Position numbers and translations under genes: made by a program. A DNA stretch of 64,000 nt from DATEPR01 sp036491115 (GTDB lineage: Bacteria; Actinomycetota; Actinomycetes; Mycobacteriales; Pseudonocardiaceae). The notes beneath the pieces were generated by a model. The model did not search any database. It had not been told where the DNA came from and saw only the letters and a list, made by a program, of their open reading frames with translations. How positions within the stretch are numbered: position 1 is the first letter of the stretch; each line of letters starts with the position of its first letter. The stretch covers positions 1 through 64,000 of the forward strand of contig DASXCQ010000105.1 in the NCBI GenBank assembly GCA_036491115.1, in the 5' to 3' direction. This document shows, one piece after another, positions 35,162 to 43,825 of the stretch.

Positions 35162-36183
35162 GCCACTCCCGTCCGGACGCCGCCGGCGGGCGTCCTGCCG
35201 GGTTGGATCAGGCGGATGAAGATCTCCTCCAGGTCGGGCCTTGCCTTGGTCACCGACACGAGCGGCAGGTCCGCGACCGAGAGTTGGTTGAGGAAGCGGT
35301 ACACGGTGGCGGAGTCGGACCCCGGTAGCGTCACCTTGACGACCTCGCCGTCCGAGTCGACCCGCGCATCGAGCGGCAGGAAGGCCCGTACCGCGTCGAG
35401 TCGTGCGGCGACCTCGACCTGGAACTGGTCCTCGGCATAACTGGCCAGCAGTTCACAGGTCGGCAGATCGGCGATGATCTTGCCGAATTTGATCACGGCG
35501 ATCCGGTCGGACAGTTCCTGGGCGACCGCAAGTTGGTGGGTGGTCAGCACGACGGTCTTGCCTTCGTCCTGGGCCAACCTGGTGATCCAGTCCTTGACGG
35601 TCCGGGCGGCCTCCACGTCCAGGCCGAGCGTCGGCTCGTCCAGCAGGACGATCGGCGGGTCGGTGATCAGGGCGACGGCCACCGCGACCTTCTGTTGCAT
35701 GCCGCGGGAGAACGTGCCGACCGTCCTGTCGCGCCGGTCCCACAGGTCCAGTTCGGTCAGCAGCCACCTGGCCCGCGGCTTGATCTCCGAGCCGCGCAGT
35801 CCCTTGAGCCGGCCGAAGTACATCAGGTTCTCCCAGGCCGACATCGACCAGTAGACGTTGCGCGAGCCTTCCAGCACCGCGCCGATCTGGCGGACCGCGT
35901 TGGGCCGCTGCCTGGCCACGTCGAAGCCGCCCAGTTCGGCGGTTCCGGAGGTGGCTTGGATCAGGCCGGCCATCATCTTGATGGTGGTGGTCTTACCGGC
36001 CCCGTTCGGCCCCAGCAGGCCGATGACCTCACCCTTCGGTACCGCCAGCGTCACCGCGTCCACGGCGACGAACGCCTCCGCGCCGCGACCGTAGACCTTG
36101 GTCAGGCCGGTCAGCTTGATCGCCGGACGGTCTCCCGCTCCGGGCTCCTTATGATCGGGGCGTGTACTTGACCCTTGCACCAT
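35158..36183 (-). CDS. ABC transporter ATP-binding protein
   Basis: Start at ATG 36183 (MVQGSSTRPDHKEPGAGDRP). Walker A GLLGPNGAGKTTT, Q-loop region LEGSRNVYW, signature FSRGMQQK (variant of LSGGQ), Walker B VLLDEPTLGLD and the switch His in TTHQ are all present. 341 residues with a C-terminal extension typical of drug exporters. A -10-like TACCAT lies seven bases upstream, so the message may be leaderless, and a TetR-type operator covers that promoter. Confidence 0.92.
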   Translation of the reverse strand: MVQGSSTRPDHKEPGAGDRPAIKLTGLTKVYGRGAEAFVAVDAVTLAVPKGEVIGLLGPNGAGKTTTIKMMAGLIQATSGTAELGGFDVARQRPNAVRQIGAVLEGSRNVYWSMSAWENLMYFGRLKGLRGSEIKPRARWLLTELDLWDRRDRTVGTFSRGMQQKVAVAVALITDPPIVLLDEPTLGLDVEAARTVKDWITRLAQDEGKTVVLTTHQLAVAQELSDRIAVIKFGKIIADLPTCELLASYAEDQFQVEVAARLDAVRAFLPLDARVDSDGEVVKVTLPGSDSATVYRFLNQLSVADLPLVSVTKARPDLEEIFIRLIQPGRTPAGGVRTGVA

Positions 36184-36194
36184 AAGGTTATGGT
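36179..36194. promoter_or_regulatory. TetR operator over the exporter promoter (ACCATA-N4-TATGGT)
   Basis: Perfect six-base arms around AGGT. It overlaps the -10 (TACCAT) and the start codon of the ABC ATPase and lies ~65 bases before the divergent TetR gene. A -35 TTGCAC on the minus strand lies 19 bases further upstream. The layout fits derepression of the exporter by a ligand of the TetR protein. Confidence 0.6.
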
Positions 36195-36257
36195 ACAGCC
36201 AACCCGGCGGAGTTGTGCAAGAGTGAAGGAGTAGTGAATCGATGTACGGGAGCTGCG

Positions 36258-36929
36258 ATGGTCGAGGACGTCTCCACCGGCCGCCCACCCACGCGGGCAC
36301 GACTGAACCGCGAACACGTGCTGCGGGCGGCGCTGGAGTACGTCGACGCCCACGGGCTGGCGGCGCTGAGCATGAACAAGCTCGGCGCGGAACTCGGCAT
36401 CAAGGGAATGTCGCTCTACAGCCACGTGGCCAGCAAGGACGAACTGCTGGACGGCATCGTCGAGGCCATGTGGGGCGAACTGGAGCCACCTACCGCCGAC
36501 GACATGTCCTGGCCGGAAGCGGTGTACTCCTATGCGCGCTCGTTGCGCATGATGATCTATCGGCACGTGGCGGCGGCCCCGTTGCTGAACCGGGCGACCC
36601 TGCCGGTCAGGTCACTCGAGTATGTCGACGCCTACCGCGAGGTGCTGGTCCGCGCCGGACTGACCGACCGCCAAGCTATCCAGTCCCTCCGCGCGGTCCA
36701 TGGCTACGCGCTGGGGTTCTCCCTTGCCGAGGCGTCGTGGTGGGGGAGCACCGTCGAAGATCGCTGCTCCGATGACCTGACCATGCTGCGCAGGGTGACC
36801 GGCATGGTCCCCCGTGACACCTCCGACCACCTGGTCCGACTCGCCATCGATTTCTGCTACGACAACCAGGCCGAGCAGTTCGAAGCCGGACTGGACCTCA
36901 TGGTCGAAGGCCTGCGCACCAGGATGTGA
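36258..36929 (+). CDS. TetR-family repressor of the exporter
   Basis: Start at ATG 36258 with GGGAG five bases upstream; GTG 36234 is possible. The helix-turn-helix covers ~15-65 (LNREHVLRAALEYVDAHGL, then LGAELGIKGMSLYSHVASKDEL). The C-terminal domain is of the tetracycline-repressor type (TetR_C). It is divergent from the ABC exporter with an operator between them, so the exported compound or a precursor is the likely inducer. Confidence 0.9.
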   Translation: MVEDVSTGRPPTRARLNREHVLRAALEYVDAHGLAALSMNKLGAELGIKGMSLYSHVASKDELLDGIVEAMWGELEPPTADDMSWPEAVYSYARSLRMMIYRHVAAAPLLNRATLPVRSLEYVDAYREVLVRAGLTDRQAIQSLRAVHGYALGFSLAEASWWGSTVEDRCSDDLTMLRRVTGMVPRDTSDHLVRLAIDFCYDNQAEQFEAGLDLMVEGLRTRM

Positions 36930-37242
36930 CTGCCTCGCCATCGCTGTGCGGGCCAAGGGTTGGTCCGCCTTGCAGGTTCCTGCCAGTCGGGCCCGTAGGA
37001 CAGCGTTCCGTGCCTATCGTTGCTCATGCGCATCCCGTTCAACACCATTCCGTGCGCATCCCACATCGACCTGTGGTCGCCGGGCTGACCGCGGTGCTGG
37101 TCGACTCCCGCCTGCCGGAAGAAGCGCATCTTGCTGTGTTCCGGCCGGGCGGCACGTGGTGTCCTGGTCCAGCCGATCGGGCAGGCAACATGGCTGGCCG
37201 TCCAGGACGAGCTGCTGCACAACCGAAGGGGTGACAGGGATC
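36930..37242. other. Gap without a supported gene
   Basis: Several short frames are open but none has a recognisable domain or a good ribosome site. A frame from 37,026 (MRIPFNTIPCASHIDLWS) ends after 20 codons. It may be a remnant or leader before the PhyH gene. Confidence 0.4.
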
Positions 37243-38043
37243 ATGCAACCTACCGGCGAGGACCACAGCGGGACGACCGCCGTCCTGGACGCGGTGTCCG
37301 ACCAGGCCGTCGACCATTTCCATGAGCAGGGTTTCGTGCATGTACCGAGGCTGCTCACCGAGCAGGAGGTGACCCGGTTGCGGGCGGCGGCACTCGACGC
37401 CCAGGCCGATGGTGGCTACCTGACCAGCAGGTTCATGGATCGCACTGGCATCGTCGCCACCGAGGACGGCTGGGAGCGCAACGCCACGCTCCGCGAGTTC
37501 GCGCTGCACCCGCGCATCGGGTCGACCGCCGAGAAAATAGCCCGGATGCCACTGCGGGCCTGGGGCGGCGAGGTGCTCGTCAAGCCGGCGGGCCAGGCCA
37601 CGCCCACGCCGTTGCACGACGACTTCACCAACGAGCTGTTGCACTCCCGCCTGACTCTGACCTGTTGGATCGCGTTGGTGGACGTGCCCGTGGAACGCGG
37701 CAGCCTGTGCTTTCTTCCCGGTTCTCACCGCCGCGGCGACCCGTACCGGGTCGATGCCGGCGAGTTCGAGCACAACATCCACGCCTACGTTTTCCAGCAC
37801 TGGCCCGGCCTGCGCTGGAGCCAGCGGGTGACCGTTCCGCTCCGGGCCGGCGACGCCACCTTCCACCACAGCCGGATCGCACACCAGGCCGGGGCCAACG
37901 TCACCGACGAAGCCCGAGTCTCGTTCACGGTCACCTTCACCGACGCGGACGCCACCTACCAGCCCCAGCCGGGAAATGACCCGTTGGACATGGCGCCGGG
38001 CCAGGCGCTGCCTGACGATCGCTATCCCCGGGTCGCCGGCTGA
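37243..38043 (+). CDS. Phytanoyl-CoA dioxygenase (PhyH)-family 2-oxoglutarate oxygenase
   Basis: ATG 37243. 266 residues with the double-stranded beta-helix. Iron ligands are His125 and Asp127 in PLHDDF and His214 in RIAHQAGANV; the preceding GDATFHHS is the usual PhyH lead-in. It uses Fe(II), O2 and 2-oxoglutarate to hydroxylate or halogen-free oxidise an aliphatic position. The LLM and MerB-like genes follow at 25-26 bases, forming one operon. Confidence 0.9.
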   Translation: MQPTGEDHSGTTAVLDAVSDQAVDHFHEQGFVHVPRLLTEQEVTRLRAAALDAQADGGYLTSRFMDRTGIVATEDGWERNATLREFALHPRIGSTAEKIARMPLRAWGGEVLVKPAGQATPTPLHDDFTNELLHSRLTLTCWIALVDVPVERGSLCFLPGSHRRGDPYRVDAGEFEHNIHAYVFQHWPGLRWSQRVTVPLRAGDATFHHSRIAHQAGANVTDEARVSFTVTFTDADATYQPQPGNDPLDMAPGQALPDDRYPRVAG

Positions 38044-38068
38044 CCGGACCGACCGTGACGGAGGTCGC

Positions 38069-38986
38069 ATGCTGCCTGATTTCCGCTTCGGGGTGAACCT
38101 TTACCTGCCGGCGTCCGGCAGGATCTGGATGGACAAGTGCCGCCGCGCCGAGGATCTCGGCTTCGACGTGCTCCTGTTCTCCGACCACCTCGGCACACTG
38201 GCGCCGTTCTCGGCCATGGTCGCGGCCGCGCACGCGACCCGCAGCGCTCGGGTCGGCACCTTCATGCTCAACGCCGCGTTCTGGAATCCGTTGCTGCTCG
38301 CCCGAGAGGCGGTCTCCGCCGCCCAGCTCACCGACGGACGCTTCGAGCTGGGCCTGGGCACCGGCTATGCCAGAGCCGAGATCGAGGAGGCGGGCCTGCC
38401 CTGGGAGCGTGCCGGCGCCCGGGTGGACCGGCTGGCGCGCACAGTGGCCGAGGTGTCCCGGCAACTGTCCCTGCCACCACAGAACTTCCAGCCTCTCGCC
38501 GGCTGTACGCCGCCGCTGCCCGACGACCTGGCGCAGGACGTGCCGGACGGCCGGGTGCCGCCGCTGGTGATCGGCGGAGCCGGGCCGAGGGTGCTGCGGC
38601 TGGCCGCCACCCGCGCCGACGTGGTGGCGTTCGCCGGGACGCGACCATCGCCCGATGGGCAGCCGACACTGGCCGGGCCGGCGGAGATCGCCGAGCAGGT
38701 GGCGCTGGTCGACCGGCACGCCGCGGGCCGCCGCATCGAGAAGAACATCCTGCTGTACTCGGTGGTGCACACCGACACCAGGGAGTCGGCGGTCGAACAG
38801 GTCCGGCACTTCCGCCCGGACCTGAGCCCGGCGGAACTGCTGGAACTACCCGCACTGCTGGCCGGCTCGCCACGGACAATGGCGGAACGGTTGGCGCGGC
38901 ACCGCGAGCGGTACGGTTTCACCTACGTCGCAGTGCTGGAGCCCGCAATGGAGGCGTTCGCACGGGTCATCGCCGAACTCCGCTGA
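38069..38986 (+). CDS. LLM-class F420-dependent oxidoreductase
   Basis: ATG 38069 with GGAGG four to eight bases upstream. 305 residues; bacterial-luciferase-like TIM barrel: RFGVNLYLPASGRIWMDKCR, LGFDVLLFSDHLG, ATRSARVGTFMLNAAFWNP, DGRFELGLGTGYARAE. This is the TIGR03621-like type of F420 enzyme. It probably reduces or oxidises a C=C or C=O of the product using F420. Confidence 0.88.
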   Translation: MLPDFRFGVNLYLPASGRIWMDKCRRAEDLGFDVLLFSDHLGTLAPFSAMVAAAHATRSARVGTFMLNAAFWNPLLLAREAVSAAQLTDGRFELGLGTGYARAEIEEAGLPWERAGARVDRLARTVAEVSRQLSLPPQNFQPLAGCTPPLPDDLAQDVPDGRVPPLVIGGAGPRVLRLAATRADVVAFAGTRPSPDGQPTLAGPAEIAEQVALVDRHAAGRRIEKNILLYSVVHTDTRESAVEQVRHFRPDLSPAELLELPALLAGSPRTMAERLARHRERYGFTYVAVLEPAMEAFARVIAELR

Positions 38987-39012
38987 GGCGGCGACAGTTT
39001 GGAGGCGAAGCG

Positions 39013-39702
39013 ATGGGTGACCAGGTCGACGCCCGGCCGGCCGGACTGGCCGAGTTCGACCGGGCATGGCAGGACGCGATCGAGCAGCTGCCGGCCCCGG
39101 GCATGGTCACCGCCCTGGCCGGCTTGACCCGGCTCGGCGAACGGCCAGCCTCGCTGGCCCGGCTGGCCAACATCATCGGAAGGTCCACAACGGACACCCG
39201 GAAGCTGTGTGGGGAATACCTCTCAGTGGTGATCGATGAGGACACCATCCGATGGGATCCACCCTTCCCCGGGGACGAAACCCGCCGCACGCTGTACGTC
39301 GGCGACCGCGAGATCCCCATGCGCTGCGGGTGTGCCCCGGACCTGTTCGCCTACGCGGCCGTGCTGGACTCGCCCTTCCGGGTCGAGGAGACATGCCCGG
39401 TCACCGGGCGGACCATCCATGTGGACTTCGTCCCGGGCGGCTACCGGCGGGTGGACCCTCCCGGGACGGTCACCGTGTTGCTGCCACCACAGCGCCTGCT
39501 GGCGGCTAGCGGGATCTTCGTCGACATTGACCACAACGTGTGCGCGCACCAGCCCTTCTACGCTTCCACCCAGGCGGCGCGGTCCCGGCTGACCGCCCGC
39601 CACGGCAGCTGGACCTTCACCGTGGCCGAGATGTTCCGCCGCCCCTTCGTCACCTACCTCCATGACCACCTGCGTCCGCTGATCCACCCCGTGGACAGAT
39701 GA
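39013..39702 (+). CDS. MerB-like organomercurial-lyase-fold protein with complete Cys/Asp/Cys set
   Basis: ATG 39013 with GGAGG upstream. 229 residues, paralogue of 31224-31913. By eye alignment to MerB the catalytic Cys96, Asp99 and Cys159 correspond to Cys107, Asp110 (CAPD) and Cys177 (NVCAH), so the active site is complete; further Cys are Cys105 and Cys128 (ETCPVTG). A true organomercurial lyase would supply Hg(II) to MerA, which is encoded 9 kb away, but the operon partners here are biosynthetic oxygenases. Either detoxification or a recruited biosynthetic lyase is possible. Confidence 0.8.
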   Translation: MGDQVDARPAGLAEFDRAWQDAIEQLPAPGMVTALAGLTRLGERPASLARLANIIGRSTTDTRKLCGEYLSVVIDEDTIRWDPPFPGDETRRTLYVGDREIPMRCGCAPDLFAYAAVLDSPFRVEETCPVTGRTIHVDFVPGGYRRVDPPGTVTVLLPPQRLLAASGIFVDIDHNVCAHQPFYASTQAARSRLTARHGSWTFTVAEMFRRPFVTYLHDHLRPLIHPVDR

Positions 39703-40479
39703 GCTGACCGAGCAGGGTGGGTGCTGCCGGTGTCGCGCGGCGCGCCACCAGTTCCGCCCGTGACAACGACGACCTGGTAGAACCGGACCGCCGAACACGG
39801 CCTTTCCTGGCCTGGTCGACCAGGGTCGCGCGTTCGGCGACGACATCGGCGAAGAACAGTTCGAGCACCGAGAAGCGGCGAAGAAGTTCACCGCATTGCG
39901 ATGCCGCACCAGGGTGTTCTTGGGCGTCCCTGTACATCACGTGCGTGATCGGCTAGCCATCCACAGCGGACTCCATTGGACCGCTGGGCATGATGTCGAT
40001 CACTTTATGGGCCGAGTCCAGTAGGGACCAGCCGATCCACCACGGTCACGTCACCCGCGCTCGGTTCTGGCGGACCGGTGCCGCGGATGGTCGCGCCTCC
40101 AGACCACTCGGGTCGCACCACCTGCCTTGCGTAGGGATCCAGCCTGCTGCCGAATCCGAGTGGACGCACGGTCGCCGGCCGCGAGAAGTATTCGCAGCCC
40201 GGGTGGCGGGAGTTGGTCCCGCCAGCGCGGCCGACGATGGTGCCATGGTGTCAGGGTTCGCGTTGCGCGCCTGTCGCACTACCGTCGCGACGCCCATACC
40301 GAGGAGGTTGGTGGAAACCGGAAGCGCATCTCCCCGTTGTAGCCCCGATTTCGCTGAGCTTCCAAGGCCCCTGGCGCTAAACGGGTCTTGCCGCAAGCCT
40401 CCGGTCGCGGTATATCTTGAGTCAGTAGTCGCAGCCCACCTCCGTTTGTTGCCAGCAATTCGAGCAGGTGGGAGTCACA
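39703..40479. other. Long gap, possible decayed gene
   Basis: 777 bases without a supported gene. A frame near 39,830-40,023 (FGDDIGEEQFEHREAAKKFT ...) reads like protein but has no start or known motif. The boundary between cluster 1 and the metal-related region probably lies here. Confidence 0.4.
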
Positions 40480-41193
40480 ATGAGCGGGATGGCGTCGTCG
40501 GTCGGCACCGCCGGAGCGGTACTTCTGCTGCTATGGGCGGTGGCGATGTGGGTGGCGGTAGGTGCGTTGCACATCGCCAACCGCAAGTGTCGAGCGTGGG
40601 TCTACGGGGCGACCAGCTCGGTGATCATCCTCGGTGTGCTCGGCCAGATAGGTCATTTGCAGGAACATGTCGCCCAGGCCGGCTACTGGGTGGCGCATCC
40701 GGAGGCTCCGGCGTGGATGACCCCGTGGGGCACCGCGCTGGCGGCGGGCTTCCAGTTGGTCGACCCATCCAGGCCGACACTGGGCATGGAGATCCTGCAT
40801 TTCATCGGCAACCTCATTTTCCTGGCTGGTTTGGCCGCGCTGATGGTGATCACGACCCGCGCACGAGCCACGAAAGCGAGGCGGTGGGCCAAGATGGGCG
40901 TGTGGATGCAGGGCATCCACGGCTTGGAGCACCTGTCGCTGATGCTGTCGGTGTGGCTGGGTGCGAAGCAGGCGATCGGCCTGTCCACCTGGTTCGGCCT
41001 GTTGGAACCGGGCCCCGGTGCGACCACGTACCGGATCTGGTGGCATTTCATCGCCAACGTGATCGGCTCGGTCATCTTCGCCATCTCGCTCTACCACCTA
41101 TGGCAGGAACGTCGCACGGTCAGGGCCAGCTATGCCGACCACGCGATCAGCGAGGATCAGCCGGAACTGGCCGAACAGTCCCAGGCCGCATAG
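40480..41193 (+). CDS. Polytopic membrane protein with paired His motifs
   Basis: ATG 40480 after GGGAG. 237 residues, about six membrane segments. His residues recur within or at the ends of helices: GQIGHLQEH, EILHFIGN, GIHGLEHLS, WWHFIANV, suggesting metal or heme binding. I do not recognise a characterised family. It sits beside a metal ATPase pseudogene and is followed by a terminator. Confidence 0.65.
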   Translation: MSGMASSVGTAGAVLLLLWAVAMWVAVGALHIANRKCRAWVYGATSSVIILGVLGQIGHLQEHVAQAGYWVAHPEAPAWMTPWGTALAAGFQLVDPSRPTLGMEILHFIGNLIFLAGLAALMVITTRARATKARRWAKMGVWMQGIHGLEHLSLMLSVWLGAKQAIGLSTWFGLLEPGPGATTYRIWWHFIANVIGSVIFAISLYHLWQERRTVRASYADHAISEDQPELAEQSQAA

Positions 41194-41220
41194 CTCGGCC
41201 GTGCATGGTTCGGAGGACCA

Positions 41221-41254
41221 GGCGTGGGCCGCGGTTGTTGCCCCGGCCCACGCC
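41221..41254. terminator. Hairpin between convergent genes
   Basis: GGCGTGGGCC (41221-41230) pairs with GGCCCACGCC (41245-41254) around a 14-base loop. It sits between the stop of the membrane protein (41193) and the stop of the ATPase remnant (41278). Confidence 0.6.
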
Positions 41255-41277
41255 CACAATGCTGGTGGTTGGCCCGT

Positions 41278-42582
41278 CTACGCTGCCGACAACCGAGCCG
41301 GATCTGGTGTGGTGCCTGCTTTCTCCTCGGGCCGGTTGGCATCACCGTCGTTGGTGGTCCGTGGCCGGTAGGCCAGCACGAGCACCGAGTTGATCACTAC
41401 GGAGAAGAAGTTGAGAATCCCGATCACCTGTGCCTGAATCGGAGTGATCAGGCCGAGCGAGCCAAGGGTCACACCGACGATGTTGTAGAAGAATGCGAAG
41501 AAGATGTTCAACCGGATCATACGCAGGCCGTGGCGCGCCAGCCTTGCCGCGATGAGCACCCGTCCGAACCGGTCACCGTGGATGACGATGTCAGCCGCTG
41601 ACGCGGCCACTTCTGCTCCAGCCGAGCCCATCGCAATTCCCACGTCGGCTGCCGCCAACGCACCGGCATCGTCGATCCCGTCGCCGACCATCACCACGGT
41701 GCGGGGCGGCGGCCCGTCCGCGCCGCTTTCCACCGCGCCACCTCGTCCAGTTTCTGCTGGGGTGACGCTTCGGCGAGGACCTCGATTCCCAGGCGGTCCG
41801 CGATGGTCTTGGCGGGCCGGGACTGATCACCGCCGCATCATGGCGACGATCTGCGCGACGGTGTTCTCCTCGGCCGCCTTCTCCGTCCGCACCCGAATGG
41901 CCCCGACCAGGTTGTGCGTACCCGCGAAGACCTTCTCGCCGACACCGACGTCAGCCGGTAGTGACTCGCCGGTCAGCATGGATTGGTCGACGGTGGTCTC
42001 ACCGCGAACTACCACGCCGTCCACCGGGATACCGTCGCCAGGTTGCACAGCGACCACCTGACCGACCTTGACCTCTTCCACCGGGGCAAGAACGACCTCA
42101 TCCTCGGGAGTCATCACCCTGGCCTGCCGGGGGACCAGCTTGAGCAGCGCCTCGACCGCCGACCGGGCACGCAGGCCGGCCCAGGACATCAGGGTCTCAC
42201 CGAACCACATGACCGTGACGACCCAGGATGCGTACCACCAGTTGTGGATCAGCAGGACAACGATGACCGCCAGGGAGATGAAGACCTCGGTGTTGAACCG
42301 CAGTCGGCGCACCGCTCGGGCTGCCGCTACGAGTAACGGGTAACCCAGGCTCACACCGGACAGCGCGATGCCGATGGCCGCGTCCCGAGTGGCGACCGAT
42401 CCGCCGAACAGGAACAGCAGGCCGTTGGTGGCGCACAGTGTGGCGGCGCCGATCAGAAACCGGCGGTTACGGCGCAACACCGTCGTCAGGCTCAGGTCGC
42501 CGGCACCGAACAGGCCGTCCTCGGTCGGTGCCGGCGCCGAGCCACACGAGGCCGGCGCACTACAGCCCTGCGTACTTGTCAT
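41278..42582 (-). pseudogene. Heavy-metal P-type ATPase with internal deletion
   Basis: The N-terminal part (ATG 42582 to ~41827) has a Cys-rich start (CSAPASCGSAPA), four membrane segments and the actuator motif LTGESLPAD. It then stops at a TGA. Downstream frames hold the end of the P domain (DRLGIEVLAEASPQQKLDEV, MVGDGIDDAGALAAADVGIAMG) and the last two membrane helices. The block with the CPC helix and the DKTGT phosphorylation site (~250 codons) is missing and the frame changes again near 41,735. It cannot transport metal. Confidence 0.85.
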
Positions 42583-42666
42583 GACACAACACGACCCTCT
42601 CCTGCATCCGCCCGCAGCACCCACCGCGACGGCGACACGGACGATTCAAGCGTAGGAAAGGAGAAC

Positions 42667-42684
42667 GTCCTATGTCAATAGGAC
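42667..42684. promoter_or_regulatory. Operator GTCCTAT-GTCA-ATAGGAC
   Basis: Perfect seven-base arms in the promoter region of the ATPase remnant, between it and the GntR stop. A closely similar 18-bp palindrome (GTCCTAGAATACTAGGTC) lies at 48007-48024, so both may bind the same regulator. Confidence 0.6.
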
Positions 42685-42702
42685 AAGTTGTCAGCGTGCT
42701 GG

Positions 42703-43716
42703 TTAGTTCGCTGCCTCGGCGTGGTACTTGCGCTGGATCAGGTGCTCGGCGTAGCTGCGCACGGTCGCCAGCGACGAGTCGCTGATCAGGGTGGCGAACC
42801 GGATGAGCCGCTTGCCCGTCGCGATCTCGGCGACGGCGTCGGCGGAGGCGTCCGAGACCAGCACCAGGTCGGCCCACGCCACAGTCTTGCGCAGTGCGGG
42901 ATCGGTCGCGGTGACCTGCCGCACATCGGCCATCACCACCTCGGCGGAGCGCAGCACTTCCTCCATCATGGCTGCACCCGCGGGGTCGCTGCACACCACG
43001 GCGACCCGCCGGGCCTGGCCGGAGGTCTCCTTGGCGACCTGTACCAGGGTGGCCAGCGACGGTCCGATGCCCGCGCCCAGTACCGGGAATGGTGCTCCGG
43101 CCAGCAGGCCCATCGCCCGTTCCAACAGCCGCACCGGTACCAGCGCGAAGTCGATTTCGCCGAGTGCGGCGAACCCGTCTTCCGTGCGGCCGGCCAGGTT
43201 CGCCAGCAGCACACCCTCGGCGTCCACGGCAGCGGACTCCTCGCGTAGCGCGGTGCACAGCAGTTCCAGCTCACCCGGGTAGTCGTGTACGACCAGCACC
43301 GCGATCCTGGGCAGCTGCGCCCACCGCTGGCCCTCGTAGTAAGCCAGTTGGCCGAACTCGGCGGCGGAGAACCCCAGCTCGGTGGCCTGCCTCAACGCCG
43401 AGGTCACCAGGGTGCGCAACTCGTGCTGCCGGGTCGGGATGTTGGCCGCGGTGGGCCCTGCGACCGTGGTGCCACCGCCGGCCCTGGTGTAGACGTGGCC
43501 ACTGGTCTCCAGTAGCCGGTACGCCTGACCCACGGTATTGCGGTTGATCTTGAGGAACTGGGCCAATTCGCGGATGGCGGGCAACCGATCCCCGGACTTG
43601 ACGTCACCGCTGTCGATCGCCGCGACGATCTGGTCGTGGATCTGGTTCACCAAGGGGATGGCGACGTCCCGACTGACCGAGATCCGCATGCTCGGCAGGG
43701 CTGAGCGTGGTGCCAT
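42703..43716 (-). CDS. GntR-family regulator with ligand-binding domain
   Basis: ATG 43716 (or 43689). N-terminal winged helix of GntR type (IPLVNQIHDQIVAAIDSGD ... LPAIRELAQFLKINRNTVGQAYRLLE). The C-terminal ~220 residues look like a substrate-binding-protein-like domain (RIAVLVVHDYPGELELLCTA ... VVCSDPAGAAMMEEVL). It lies directly upstream, on the same strand, of the P-type ATPase remnant and is a candidate for binding the GTCCTA palindromes. Confidence 0.85.
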   Translation of the reverse strand: MAPRSALPSMRISVSRDVAIPLVNQIHDQIVAAIDSGDVKSGDRLPAIRELAQFLKINRNTVGQAYRLLETSGHVYTRAGGGTTVAGPTAANIPTRQHELRTLVTSALRQATELGFSAAEFGQLAYYEGQRWAQLPRIAVLVVHDYPGELELLCTALREESAAVDAEGVLLANLAGRTEDGFAALGEIDFALVPVRLLERAMGLLAGAPFPVLGAGIGPSLATLVQVAKETSGQARRVAVVCSDPAGAAMMEEVLRSAEVVMADVRQVTATDPALRKTVAWADLVLVSDASADAVAEIATGKRLIRFATLISDSSLATVRSYAEHLIQRKYHAEAAN

Positions 43717-43825
43717 GGTCGTGCATCCTCATCCGCGCTGGTACAGCCGTTCCATACCATCATGGCACAGCTAGTCGGGACAAACGGGCCCGGCTGGAGT
43801 CCCACTAGGTCGGGCCGTGCCGGCA

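Noticed and set aside
39703..40479. A hidden gene in the long gap
   Set aside because: One frame looks protein-like but has no start, ribosome site or recognisable family.
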